DNA of 64,000 nucleotides from Streptomyces sp. NRRL F-5122 (GTDB lineage: Bacteria; Actinomycetota; Actinomycetes; Streptomycetales; Streptomycetaceae): contig NZ_LMWH01000116.1 in NCBI RefSeq assembly GCF_001507435.1, positions 186,001-250,000 of the forward strand, given 5' to 3'. This document shows positions 8,563-17,177 of this stretch, one piece after another (within the stretch, counting starts at the first letter, position 1; every line of letters begins with the position of its first letter). The notes beneath the pieces were generated by a model that was given only the letters and a program-made list of their open reading frames with translations, did no database searches and had not been told where the DNA came from. The position numbers were made by a program, and so were the translations under genes.

Positions 8563-10504
8563 GACGAGCCTCACCGAGCGGCTCCTGTACACGGCCGGGG
8601 TGATCGACGAAATCGGCAGCGTCGACGACGGCAGCACCCTGACCGACTCGCTCGCGCTGGAGAGGCAGCGCGGCATCACCATCAAGTCGGCCGTCGTCTC
8701 CTTCACGCTGGACGACGTCACCGTCAACCTGATCGACACCCCGGGTCACCCGGACTTCATCGCCGAGGTGGAGCGGGTGCTGAGCGTGCTCGACGGTGCG
8801 GTGCTGGTCGTTTCGGCCGTGGAGGGCGTGCAGGCGCAGACACGCGTGCTGATGCGGACCCTGCGGCGGCTGCGCATCCCCACGCTCGTGTTCATCAACA
8901 AGATCGACCGCGGCGGCGCGCAGCTCGGCCGCACGCTCGAGGCGCTGGCCCGCCGGCTGACCCCGTCGGTCGTTCCCATGGGGCGGCCGGAGCGGATCGG
9001 CACGCGGACCGCGCACGTCACTCCGTACGACGCCGACGACCCCGCCTTCAGCGGGCGGCTGCTCGACGTCCTCGCCGAACACGACGACGAGCTGCTGTCC
9101 GCGTACGTCGAGGACACGGTGTCCTACGACCGGCTGCACACCGCACTCCTGGAGCAGACCCGGCGTGCCCGGGTGCATCCCGTGTTCTTCGGTTCGGCGA
9201 TCACGGGCGCCGGTGTGCCGCAGCTGATCGAAGGCGTCAAGCACCTGCTTCCGGCCGCCGGGGGCGACCCCGCGGGGCCGCTCTCCGGCACGGTCTTCAA
9301 GGTCGAGCGGGGACCGGCGGGGGAGAAGGTGGCCTATGCGCGGATGTTCTCGGGAATGCTTCGTGTCCGCGACCGGGTCCCCTTCGGCGACGGCCGTCCC
9401 GAGGGGCGGGTCACTTCCATCAGCGTCTTCGACCGAGGTACCGACGTGCGTGAGGACGCCGTGCCGGCCGGTCGCATCGGCAGGCTGTGGGGGCTCTCCG
9501 ACGTCCGGATCGGCGACGACATCGGCGTGCGGCGGCATGCGCAGGAGCGCTTCTTCGCGCCACCGACGCTGGAGACCGTGGTCGTACCGGGGCCGGGTGT
9601 CGACAGAGGGGCCCTGCATCTGGCGCTCGTCCGGCTGGCCGAGCAGGACCCGCTGATCGACCTCAGGCACGACGAGGTGCGTCAGGAGACCTCGGTGTCC
9701 CTCTACGGCGAGGTGCAGAAAGAGGTCGTCCAGGCCACGCTCGCCGATGAGTTCGCCCTGGACGTCACCTTCCGGGAGACGACCCCGCTGTGCATCGAGC
9801 GGCCGGTCGGTACCGGAGCTGCCGTGGAGTTCAACAAGAGGCACCCGAACCCGTTCCTCGCCACGGTCGGTCTGCGTGTCGACCCCGCTCCGCCGGGCGG
9901 CGGCGTGGACTTCAGCCTGGAGGTGGAGCTGGGTTCGATGCCGTACGCGTTCTTCAAGGCGGTCGAGGACACTGTGCGGGAGGTGCTCGGGCAGGGGCTG
10001 CACGGCTGGGAGGTCACCGACTGCACGGTCACGATGACCCACTCCGGCTACTCGCCCCGGCAGAGCCATGCCCACCAGGGGTTCGACAAGAGCATGTCGA
10101 GTACGGGAGCGGACTTCCGGGGCCTGACCCCACTGGTACTGATCGAGGCGCTGCGCCGCGCGGGCACCCGTGTGCACGAGCCGATGCACAGCTTCCGCAT
10201 CGAGGCCCCGGCGGACACGCTCGGCGCGCTGCTGCCGGTGCTCGCCGCGGTGCGGGCGGTGCCACGGACTACCGAGACGCGAGGTTCCGTCTGCGTCCTC
10301 GAGGGCGCGGTCCCGGCGGCGTGGGTGCACACCCTGGAGCAGCAACTGCCGGGCCTGACCCGGGGCGAGGGCGAGTTGGAGAGCGCCTTCGGGCACTACG
10401 CGCCGGTGACGGGCGGATCGATGCCCGAGCGGCCGCGCACGGACCACAATCCGCTGAACCGCAAGGAGTATCTGCTGAAGGTGAGCCGCCGGGTCGGTGG
10501 CTGA
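8516..10504 (+). CDS. otr(A)-like: Tet(M)/Otr(A)-type ribosomal protection protein
   Basis: A 662-residue EF-G-like GTPase. Motifs: AHVDAGKTS (G1), ERQRGITI (G2), DTPGHPDF (G3) and NKID (G4). The later part has RPVGTGAAVEF, ELGSMPYAF and the C-terminal PLNRKEYLL typical of ribosomal protection proteins. Residues match the Otr(A) branch (TERLLYTAGVIDEIGSVD). These proteins displace tetracycline from the 30S A site. True EF-G is longer and not expected alone here. GTG start at 8516 has AAGGA about 11 nt upstream. No tetracycline cluster genes lie nearby, so it is a stand-alone resistance or translation-rescue gene. Confidence 0.88.
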   Translation: MHTLNLGILAHVDAGKTSLTERLLYTAGVIDEIGSVDDGSTLTDSLALERQRGITIKSAVVSFTLDDVTVNLIDTPGHPDFIAEVERVLSVLDGAVLVVSAVEGVQAQTRVLMRTLRRLRIPTLVFINKIDRGGAQLGRTLEALARRLTPSVVPMGRPERIGTRTAHVTPYDADDPAFSGRLLDVLAEHDDELLSAYVEDTVSYDRLHTALLEQTRRARVHPVFFGSAITGAGVPQLIEGVKHLLPAAGGDPAGPLSGTVFKVERGPAGEKVAYARMFSGMLRVRDRVPFGDGRPEGRVTSISVFDRGTDVREDAVPAGRIGRLWGLSDVRIGDDIGVRRHAQERFFAPPTLETVVVPGPGVDRGALHLALVRLAEQDPLIDLRHDEVRQETSVSLYGEVQKEVVQATLADEFALDVTFRETTPLCIERPVGTGAAVEFNKRHPNPFLATVGLRVDPAPPGGGVDFSLEVELGSMPYAFFKAVEDTVREVLGQGLHGWEVTDCTVTMTHSGYSPRQSHAHQGFDKSMSSTGADFRGLTPLVLIEALRRAGTRVHEPMHSFRIEAPADTLGALLPVLAAVRAVPRTTETRGSVCVLEGAVPAAWVHTLEQQLPGLTRGEGELESAFGHYAPVTGGSMPERPRTDHNPLNRKEYLLKVSRRVGG

Positions 10505-10550
10505 GTAGGGCTCGGGCCCGCATCCTTGCCGGGCGCAGGTCCCGACGGGG

Positions 10551-10597
10551 CACGGTTCCGTCCGCGCCGTGCCGCGCGCGGCACGGACGGAACCGTG
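10551..10597. terminator. bidirectional terminator hairpin
   Basis: Perfect 14-bp arms (10551-10564 and 10584-10597) enclose a smaller internal GC hairpin. It lies between two convergent stop codons. Confidence 0.75.
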
Positions 10598-10608
10598 GCA
10601 GAGGGCGG

Positions 10609-11856
10609 TCAGCCGGCGGTCGGGCCCGTCCATCCGGCGGGGACGTGCGCCAGGCGTACCCGCTGCGGATGGTCGCCGACCTGCACCGAGGCGACCTTCT
10701 CGCCGGTCGCGAAGTCGATCGCGGTGACCCGGTCGGCGCCGCTCTCCGAGACGATGCAGTCCCTGCCGTCACCGCTGACGGTCGCCCAGTAGGGCTTGGA
10801 CGCGGTCACCAGCGGACCTTCCTGGAGCGTGGTGCGGTCCACGACGGTCGCGTAGTCGTCCATCGTCCCCGCGACGCACAGTTTGGTGCCGGAGGGATTC
10901 ATCGATATGCCGTGGTGGCGCGAGTCGTTGACCCATGTGGTGCGATCCGTGCTGGTGGCCGGGTTCTTCGGCAGGGTCTTCACCCGGGTGATCCTGTCGG
11001 TCGCCAGGTCGTACTCCAGGAACCCGTTGAAGAACGACACCTGGAAGTAGAGCGTGGACTCGTCGGGGCTGAAGACGGCCGGACGCACCGCGTCGGAGAA
11101 GTCCTTCAGCCCGATCGCGTCCAGCCTGCCGCGCATGTCGATGGTCTTGACCTGCTTGAACGTGGTGGCGTCCACGACCGTGATGCGGCGGTCGCCCTTC
11201 GTCCAGTCCCAGACGGGGTCGTCGAGCGCTGTGTTGACCTCGCCGATGGCCATGTTCCAGATGTACTTGCCGTCCTTGGTGAAGATGTTCTCGTGCGGCT
11301 TGTCGCCGGTGGTGAACTCGCCAAGTCCCCGGCCGGTGACGATGTCCAGCACCTGCACCTTGCCGGCGGTGGAGGCCGAAACGGCGACGCGGGTGCCGTC
11401 GGGGGACACCGCCATGTGGTCGGCGCGGTAACCGGCCACGGGGAAACGCCAGTTGATCCTGCCGGTGGTCAGGTCGATCGACACGACGTCGGCGAAGCTC
11501 GGCCGGGAGACGACCATCGATCTCCCGTCCGGAGTCGAGTACATGTCGTCGACGAACTGGTCGTGGCCCTCGCCGACGCTGTTGCGGATGGCCATGAAGT
11601 AGATCCACTTGATCGGGTCGGCGTTGATCTCCGCCATGCGCTGCGCCTTGTCGGGGATCACGTCGACACGACCGAGCCGGGCGAAGTCGCCGGTGGACTC
11701 GATGACGTCGGCGGTGCCGTCCCAGTTGTTGCCCACGAACATCACCTCGCGCAGGGCGGCGGCGGTGTCCTGCGCGACAGCGGTCGCCGTGGTGCCGGCG
11801 GTCAGGGCGAGGGCGGCGGCGAGGGAGAAGAGGTGGCGGGATCTGAGGACGGACAT
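10609..11856 (-). CDS. secreted beta-propeller (YncE/YVTN-like) protein
   Basis: A 415-residue exported protein. The start MSVLRSRHLF and a hydrophobic stretch to about residue 28 (TATAVA then QD) form a Sec signal peptide, which is why I place the start at 11856 and not at the longer upstream frame. The mature part is built of repeated blades with MAVSPDGTRVAVS, VFSPDESTLYF and GISMNPSGTKLCVAG motifs, i.e. a seven-bladed YncE-like propeller. No catalytic residues are obvious; a binding or scaffold role is likely. It is divergent from a TetR gene, and two inverted repeats sit in the shared promoter region. Confidence 0.8.
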   Translation of the reverse strand: MSVLRSRHLFSLAAALALTAGTTATAVAQDTAAALREVMFVGNNWDGTADVIESTGDFARLGRVDVIPDKAQRMAEINADPIKWIYFMAIRNSVGEGHDQFVDDMYSTPDGRSMVVSRPSFADVVSIDLTTGRINWRFPVAGYRADHMAVSPDGTRVAVSASTAGKVQVLDIVTGRGLGEFTTGDKPHENIFTKDGKYIWNMAIGEVNTALDDPVWDWTKGDRRITVVDATTFKQVKTIDMRGRLDAIGLKDFSDAVRPAVFSPDESTLYFQVSFFNGFLEYDLATDRITRVKTLPKNPATSTDRTTWVNDSRHHGISMNPSGTKLCVAGTMDDYATVVDRTTLQEGPLVTASKPYWATVSGDGRDCIVSESGADRVTAIDFATGEKVASVQVGDHPQRVRLAHVPAGWTGPTAG

Positions 11857-11946
11857 GGCGGGTCCCTGTCTGTGGTGGTCAGCCGTGATGAGGACATGAC
11901 AAGCCGGATCGTGCTGGCCGGCGGAGCCGCCGGGTTGCGGCCCGCG

Positions 11947-11990
11947 AATCTGAATACGCCTGCGTTCAGATTGACTTACTGGAAAGTAAG
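11947..11990. promoter_or_regulatory. two inverted repeats in divergent promoter (likely TetR operators)
   Basis: A perfect 8-bp inverted repeat with 10-bp spacer (AATCTGAA at 11947-11954, TTCAGATT at 11965-11972) is followed by a perfect 6-bp repeat with 4-bp spacer (CTTACT at 11975-11980, AGTAAG at 11985-11990). They lie between the propeller gene and the TetR gene. TTGACT at 11971-11976 could be a -35 for the TetR gene. They are the natural candidates for TetR binding. Confidence 0.55.
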
Positions 11991-12074
11991 GAACAGTCGG
12001 ACCCCTCCACAAGACTCCGTGCACGACAAAATTGGCCGACCGCCCAACAGATCGACGAAAGGTGAGGGATACGC

Positions 12075-12734
12075 GTGGCAGGCAGGCTCAGGCAGCCGAC
12101 GGGCCGCTACGGGGGCAGGTCCGCCGAGGAGCGGCAGGCCGAGCGGCGCCGGAGGTTCCTGGACGCCGCGCTTCAGCTCTTCGGCGACAGCCCCGGTTTC
12201 CGGAGCACGACGGTCGCCGCGCTGAGCGAGGCGGCGGGTCTGTCGACGCGCCAGTTCTACGAGGAGTTCCGCACCCTGGAGGACGTGCTGGCCGCCCTGC
12301 ACCTCCAGGTCAACGACTGGGCGGAGGGCGCCGCCTCCGCCGCCCTCGCCGAGGCCCGTGACCTGCCGCTCGCCGAGCGCGCCACCGCGGTCTTCCGGGC
12401 CTACGCGGCGAACGTCACCTGCGATCCGCGCCGGATCCGTATCACCTTTGTCGAGATCATCGGGGTCAGCCCCAGGCTGGAGGAGCAGCGGCTCGAACGG
12501 CGTTCCCGATGGGTGGACTTCATCTGCGCCGAGGCCGCCGACGCTGCAGCGCGGGGAGAGGCGGCGCGGCGCGACTACCGGATCGCGGCCACGGCGTTCA
12601 TCGGCAGCGTCAACGGTCTGTTGCACGACTGGCGGGCAGGCTGGGTGGACGCGACCCTCGACGAGATCGTGGACGAGCTGGTCCGGCAACTGCTCGCGAT
12701 CCTGCGGCCGGGCGGATGGCTCCCGGGTGCTTGA
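12075..12734 (+). CDS. TetR/AcrR family regulator
   Basis: A 219-residue one-component repressor. The N-terminal HTH (about 20-65) reads RRFLDAALQLFGD, then TTVAALSEAAGLSTRQFYEEF, the classic TetR recognition helix region. The rest is a helical ligand domain ending in LDEIVDELVRQLLAIL. GTG start at 12075. It is divergent from the secreted propeller gene, so auto-regulation and repression of that gene is the simplest model. Ligand unknown. Confidence 0.88.
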   Translation: MAGRLRQPTGRYGGRSAEERQAERRRRFLDAALQLFGDSPGFRSTTVAALSEAAGLSTRQFYEEFRTLEDVLAALHLQVNDWAEGAASAALAEARDLPLAERATAVFRAYAANVTCDPRRIRITFVEIIGVSPRLEEQRLERRSRWVDFICAEAADAAARGEAARRDYRIAATAFIGSVNGLLHDWRAGWVDATLDEIVDELVRQLLAILRPGGWLPGA

Positions 12735-12994
12735 AGAGGCCGGGTGACCGGTTCCGGGCGCGGGGGCTCATCGACGCCCGGGACGCCGCCTTCGAACGGC
12801 GCGGGTTGCCGGGGGGCAGGGGCGTACACGGCCCGCCCGCAGTGCCGCCCGCACCAGGGCGGCGGAGGCGCGCAGGCCTGCCGCGCACGCCGAGGGCGGG
12901 GACAGACGCCGGCTCCGGCCGCCGAGTTCGGCCCCCGCCGAGAAGGTCCAGGAGAGCCGGGAGCTGGTCCGGACCTTCAGACGGCGCCGCCCGC

Positions 12995-13111
12995 CTAGCC
13001 GTCCCATGGCGCGACGGGGATCTGCCCGTCGACCCTGCCGTCGGGCGGCGTCGACGGGGAACTGCGGCGCGCGGTGCGGATGTCGGCGGCGGTGCCTGCC
13101 GCGGTGGCCAT
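12995..13111 (-). CDS. 38-residue orphan peptide with very strong RBS
   Basis: A short ORF with a near-perfect ribosome-binding site (AAGGAGGT, 13116-13123 on the opposite strand, about 5 nt before ATG). The peptide starts MATAAGTAADIRTARR and ends QIPVAPWDG; it has no Cys and no membrane segment, and is rich in Thr, Ser, Ala and Pro. It is divergent from the secreted protein at 13282, leaving 170 bp for promoters. Its size, polar leader-like start and aromatic tail recall RiPP precursors, but no modifying enzyme lies beside it. I do not recognise the family. Confidence 0.45.
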   Translation of the reverse strand: MATAAGTAADIRTARRSSPSTPPDGRVDGQIPVAPWDG

Positions 13112-13281
13112 GGAGACCTCCTTCGAAGGCCGGGCCCGGCATGCGGCGGGCCGCGAGGGCCTCTTCTTCGAGCCTCCCCCGGCGCGGGGTGCCCGGCAAG
13201 CGCAGCGGGAGCCGTGCGCCTGTCGAGTGAGGGCGAGGCCGGTCCCGTGACTGCCCGGTGTCCCGTCCCGTTGCTGAATGC

Positions 13282-13578
13282 ATGATCTCAACACGACGTA
13301 TCGTCGCCGCGGTCGGTCTCGCCATCGGGGTCACGGGCCTTGCGGCGCCGATGGCCAGCGCGGCCCCCGCCGACAACTCGGACGCGAGCAGGCTGAACCC
13401 GGTCACCCTGCTCGACTCGCTGTCCCGCAGCGAGGTCCCGGAGCAGCACAAGGGAGACGTCCCGCTGCCGTCGAAGCAGCTCGGGGAACTGAACCGTGTC
13501 AACGACATCCAGCCGGTCCAGCAGGCCACCGCCAAGGTCGCGCCCGTGACGGGACTGGTGTCGGACGTCGCCTCCTAG
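13282..13578 (+). CDS. small secreted Streptomyces protein
   Basis: A 98-residue exported protein. The Sec signal peptide runs to about residue 29 (IGVTGLAAPMASA then APADN). The mature 69 residues contain LDSLSRSEVPEQ and QLGELNRVNDIQPVQQAT and end in APVTGLVSDVAS. I recall this pattern from a conserved but uncharacterised set of small Streptomyces secreted proteins. The start was taken at MISTRRIVAAV, the normal signal-peptide head, not the earlier GTG. A 12-bp terminator hairpin follows. Function unknown. Confidence 0.7.
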   Translation: MISTRRIVAAVGLAIGVTGLAAPMASAAPADNSDASRLNPVTLLDSLSRSEVPEQHKGDVPLPSKQLGELNRVNDIQPVQQATAKVAPVTGLVSDVAS

Positions 13579-13600
13579 AGCGACCCCGGGACGAGGACCC

Positions 13601-13629
13601 AGGCCCCCGGCTGTGCAAGCCGGGGGCCT
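13601..13629. terminator. rho-independent-like terminator
   Basis: A perfect 12-bp GC-rich stem (13601-13612 with 13618-13629), 5-nt loop, then TTGACATT, 22 nt after the stop of the secreted protein gene. Confidence 0.8.
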
Positions 13630-13745
13630 TGACATTCGCGGGGGCCGGCCGGAGCATCGCAGCAGATCAGTGAATGAGATTTCACCAGACGAACAAGTTT
13701 CGGCCCTCTGCGCACCGTCCCGGCCACGTACCGAAGGAAGCCGTC

Positions 13746-15203
13746 ATGCCTGTCACCCGCGAACTCCTCATCGGCGGCAAGGATGTACCCGCCGCGTCCG
13801 GCCGCACCACCGTCGACGTCGCCCCCTACACCGGCGAGGTGTACGCGACGCTCGCCGCAGCCGGCCCGGAGGACGTGAAACGGGCGGTGGACGCCGCGGA
13901 CGCGGCCTTCCCGGAATGGGCGGCGCTCGCCCCCTTCGCCCGCCGCGCGATCTTCCTGAAGGCGGCCGATCTGCTGGACGCCCGCAGCGAGCAGGTGGCC
14001 GAGATCATGGCCCACGAGGCCGGTGCCACCCTGCCGTGGGCCCTCTTCAACGTGGGTCTGGGCGCCAACATCCTGCGCGAGGCCGCGGCCGCGATCACAG
14101 CGCCGAGCGGTGAGGTGCTCAGTGCGCAGGAGGAGGGGGTGCTCGGGCTGGCGGTGCGTGAACCCCTCGGAGTGGTCGCGGCGTTCGCTCCGTGGAACGC
14201 GCCGGTCATCCTCGGTGTCCGGGCCGTCGCGGCGCCGCTCGCCGCGGGAAACACGGTGGTCGTCAAGCCGAGTGAGGACGCGCCGATCGCGTGCGGACTG
14301 CTGATCGCCGACATCCTGCGCGAGGCCGGACTGCCTGACGGGGTGCTGAACGTGGTCACCAACGCCCGTGAGGACGCCGCCGGGATCGCGCAGGCGTTGA
14401 TAACCGACGAGCGGGTGCGCGCGGTGAACTTCACGGGTTCCACGGGGGTCGGGCGCATCGTCGGCGAGCTCGCGGCACGGCATCTCAAGCCCGCCGTCCT
14501 GGAGTTGGGCGGCAAGAACGCGGTCCTCGTGCTGGACGACGCGGACGTGGACTACGCCGTCGACGCGGTGACCTTCGGTGTGTTCCTGAACGCCGGCCAG
14601 ATCTGCATGTCCGGCGACCGTATCCTCGTCCACGAGTCGCTCGCCGAGGAGTTCACCCGGAAGTTCGTCGAGAAGACCGCCTCGCTGCGGTCCGGCGACC
14701 CGGCGCATCCGCACACCGTGATCGGTCCGCTGGTGAGCGCGCAGGCCGCGCAGCGGGTGGCCGGACTGGTGAAGGACGCCGTGGGCAAGGGCGCCACGGT
14801 CCTCGTCGGCGGCGAGCCCGAGGGCGCGGTGCACCCGGCCACCGTCCTCACCGGCGTACCGCAGGACGCGGACCTGTACCGCACCGAGTCCTTCGGCCCC
14901 GTGTGCGTGGTGGCGACGTTCGCCGACGACGACACCGCCGTCGCCCTCGCCAACGACACCGAGAACGGGTTGACGTGCGGCATCATCACCGAAAACGCCA
15001 CCCATGGACTGGCCGTCGCACGTCGGGTCCGCACCGGCATCGTGCACATCAACGACCAGTCGGTGGCCGACGAGCCCCAGGCTCCCTTCGGCGGGGTGCG
15101 GGCGTCGGGCTACGGCCGTTTCGGTGGGCGGTGGGGTATCGAGGCGTTCTCCAACACCCGCTGGGTCACCGTTGCCACCCAGCATGCGCACTACCCCTTC
15201 TGA
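13746..15203 (+). CDS. NAD(P)-dependent aldehyde dehydrogenase
   Basis: A 485-residue ALDH-superfamily enzyme oxidising an aldehyde to the acid. Visible motifs: FAPWNAPVIL (about 155-164), VVKPSEDAPI, FTGSTGVGR, the general base Glu in LELGGKNAV (about 255) and the nucleophile in NAGQICMSGDR (about 290). The C-terminal FGGVRASGYGRFGG is typical. Wording of these motifs resembles benzaldehyde/vanillin/salicylaldehyde dehydrogenases, but substrate is inference. GAAGGA precedes the ATG at 13746. The next gene, a DUF4442 thioesterase-like protein, may share the transcript and suggests handling of acids or acyl-CoAs. Confidence 0.88.
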   Translation: MPVTRELLIGGKDVPAASGRTTVDVAPYTGEVYATLAAAGPEDVKRAVDAADAAFPEWAALAPFARRAIFLKAADLLDARSEQVAEIMAHEAGATLPWALFNVGLGANILREAAAAITAPSGEVLSAQEEGVLGLAVREPLGVVAAFAPWNAPVILGVRAVAAPLAAGNTVVVKPSEDAPIACGLLIADILREAGLPDGVLNVVTNAREDAAGIAQALITDERVRAVNFTGSTGVGRIVGELAARHLKPAVLELGGKNAVLVLDDADVDYAVDAVTFGVFLNAGQICMSGDRILVHESLAEEFTRKFVEKTASLRSGDPAHPHTVIGPLVSAQAAQRVAGLVKDAVGKGATVLVGGEPEGAVHPATVLTGVPQDADLYRTESFGPVCVVATFADDDTAVALANDTENGLTCGIITENATHGLAVARRVRTGIVHINDQSVADEPQAPFGGVRASGYGRFGGRWGIEAFSNTRWVTVATQHAHYPF

Positions 15204-15280
15204 CGGGGCGACCGGACGGCGGCGTCCGGGCGTTGCCCGGTGGACACCCGCGCGCCATCGCACCCTGCGAGGCTGGCGTG

Positions 15281-15760
15281 GTGGACATGACGGCACTGGC
15301 CCGAACGCTGCTCGAGTCCGTACCGGCGCATCGCACGGCCCGGATCGAGGTGGTCCGGGCCGTGGACGGCGAGGCCGAACTCGCGTGCGACACACCCATG
15401 CAGCTGGCCAACGTCATCGGCTCGCTGCACTCCAGCGGGCTGGTCGCCCTGATCGACGCGGCCGGGCTGGGCGCCCTCATCGCCTCGGGGTCGCATGCCG
15501 GGGCCCTGGAGCGGATCGTCCCGCTGGGAACCGCGGCCGTCGTGGAGTTCCTCGCTCCCGCCCGGGGGCGCCTGGTCGCCGCCTGCCGCCTCGACCAAGA
15601 GGCCCGGAGTGCCCTTGAGCCGCTGTGGACGGGCGAGACCGACCGGGCACGGATCTCCACCCGGGCCGAGATCACCGATGCGGCAGGCACCGTGGTGTGC
15701 CGGGGCCGCTTCGACTGGAGCGTACGGCGCACGCCCGCCGGGAGTGCCGCCCGGTCCTGA
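15281..15760 (+). CDS. DUF4442/PaaI-like hotdog protein
   Basis: A 159-residue single-domain hotdog-fold protein. The features NVIGSLHSSGLVALIDAAGL (about 37-56), PLGTAAVVEFLAPARG and ITDAAGTVVCRGRFDW follow the DUF4442 pattern, a thioesterase-like group that acts on acyl-CoA or has lost catalysis. Start is uncertain among GTG 15278, GTG 15281 and ATG 15287; GAGG at 15269-15272 favours 15281. It lies 77 nt after the aldehyde dehydrogenase on the same strand, so co-expression is plausible. Confidence 0.72.
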   Translation: MDMTALARTLLESVPAHRTARIEVVRAVDGEAELACDTPMQLANVIGSLHSSGLVALIDAAGLGALIASGSHAGALERIVPLGTAAVVEFLAPARGRLVAACRLDQEARSALEPLWTGETDRARISTRAEITDAAGTVVCRGRFDWSVRRTPAGSAARS

Positions 15761-16191
15761 GGCCGCGGACGGCGAGCGGTCGACCGGCCCCCCGCGGGCC
15801 GCTCCGTCACCCGCCGAGGGCCGGCAGCACCCGCTGCCTCGCAGCTCGGTGCCGGCGCTGATGCGAAGGAACGCCCTCCTGTGCGTGACAAGTGGCGCGA
15901 AACGCGAAACCCCGTCGTCCTCGGGCCCGGCTCCGGACGGGGTGAGTGCCGGTCCGGGCCCGAGGGCACCGCCCCCGTCCCCACGGGATGCGGCGCGTGG
16001 GGGCCCGCCGCCGCTCATCGGCGGCCCCCGGTCCTGGGCGTCATGACCACCGTGGCGGCCGGACGGTCCAGGTTGCTCGAGAGAGGCAAGCACACCGACT
16101 TACTTGAGTCAAGCAATCGAATCGTAGGCCGAGGTGTACCGGACACGCGCTCCCCGTCATCGGGGGACCGCGCCGGAGGCGGGCGCTGCAG
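15761..16191. other. gene-poor 431-bp interval with hairpin and relic operator
   Basis: No gene recognised on either strand. It contains a 12-bp inverted repeat (15919-15930 with 15954-15965; possible terminator for the upstream gene) and a MarR-type operator copy at 16100-16116. Reading frames crossing it have no recognisable domain. Confidence 0.5.
16100..16130 (+). promoter_or_regulatory. MarR-type operator/promoter copy without an intact gene
   Basis: TTACTTGAGTCAAGCAA at 16100-16116 matches 16 of 17 bases of the sequence before the MarR gene (18264-18280) and contains the perfect palindrome CTTGAGTCAAG (16103-16113). An ACTTGA -35 then sits 17 bp before TAGGCC, where the MarR promoter has TAAACT. 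The -10 looks decayed and no sense gene follows, so it is probably a relic. Confidence 0.45.
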
Positions 16192-17100
16192 TCAGCCACG
16201 TCGTGCGGCGATGCCGACCGTGTTCGCGGTCACGACGGCGCCGATGCCGGCCCATGCCGTCCACCCCAGGTGCTGACCGAGGAGGAGGCGGCCGACCACG
16301 GCGGCGAGGACGGGGTTGACGCTCATGAACAGTCCGAAGGCCGGGGCGGAGACCCGGCGCAGTGTGAACAGGTCCGCGAGGTAGGGCACCGCGGACGAGA
16401 GGAGCCCGGCGGCGATCGCGCAGGCGGCGGCCTTCGGGGTCGGCGGATGCTGGACGGCGACTGCCACGCCGACCGGAAGGAACACCGTCGCCGACACCGC
16501 GGCGGCGGCCGCCGATCCCTGCGCCCCGGGGATGCGCCGGCCGACGGTGCCGTTGAGCAGGATGTACGACGCCCAGCAGCCGGCGGCCAGCAGGCCGAGG
16601 CACATCCCGGCGTAGTCGGTGGACGGCTGAGGGCGCATCAGGACGACGACACCGGCCGTGGCGATCAGCGCGCAGCAGGCGTCGACACGCCGCCGTGTGG
16701 CGGCCAGGGCGATGGTGAGCGGGCCGAGGAACTCCAGTGTCACGGCCAGACCGAGGCCGATGCGGTCGATGGCGCTGTAGAGGGAGAGGTTCATGGTGCC
16801 GAACACCAGGGCCAGCAGCAGGACCGGCCACCACTGGCGCCAGGTGAAGGAACGCACCCGTGGCCTGCCGACGGCGAGCAGCACGAACGCGGCGACGTAC
16901 TGGCGCACCGCGACGACGCCGACCGGTCCGAACACCGGGAAGGCGAGCGAACCGATCGCGGCGCCGACCTGGTTGGACAGGCCGCTGCCGACCATGGTCA
17001 GGACTCCTGCCGGGCTCGTGCGGGCCGGCTTCGGTCCCGGAGATGCCGGACGGATCCGGCGTGCGGGTGATGCGGACGGGCGTGCCGATGCTCCGTGCAT
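16192..17100 (-). CDS. EamA/DMT-family exporter (RhtA-like)
   Basis: A 302-residue integral membrane protein with about ten hydrophobic segments in two EamA repeats. Diagnostic stretches include GAAIGSLAFPVFGPVGVVA, LALVFGTMNLSLYSAIDRIG and LFMSVNPVLAAVVGRLLLG, as in RhtA-type threonine/homoserine or metabolite exporters. Start taken at 17100 (MHGASARPSAS); an internal Met (MVGSGLSNQ) is an alternative that would drop a 35-residue basic leader. It is divergent from a LysR gene with 77 bp between, the standard layout of an exporter and its activator. Substrate unknown. Confidence 0.85.
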   Translation of the reverse strand: MHGASARPSASPARRIRPASPGPKPARTSPAGVLTMVGSGLSNQVGAAIGSLAFPVFGPVGVVAVRQYVAAFVLLAVGRPRVRSFTWRQWWPVLLLALVFGTMNLSLYSAIDRIGLGLAVTLEFLGPLTIALAATRRRVDACCALIATAGVVVLMRPQPSTDYAGMCLGLLAAGCWASYILLNGTVGRRIPGAQGSAAAAAVSATVFLPVGVAVAVQHPPTPKAAACAIAAGLLSSAVPYLADLFTLRRVSAPAFGLFMSVNPVLAAVVGRLLLGQHLGWTAWAGIGAVVTANTVGIAARRG

Positions 17101-17177
17101 GGTCCGATCGTGCGAGAACCCGGCCCCTGCGGAAAATGCATCCACCGGGCCATCCATACGCTTGACTCACGCATGAA

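Noticed and set aside
12768..13535. 255-codon minus-strand frame across the small-ORF region
   Set aside because: No signal, domain or RBS; overlaps the signal-peptide gene at 13282 and the better-supported 38-codon ORF.
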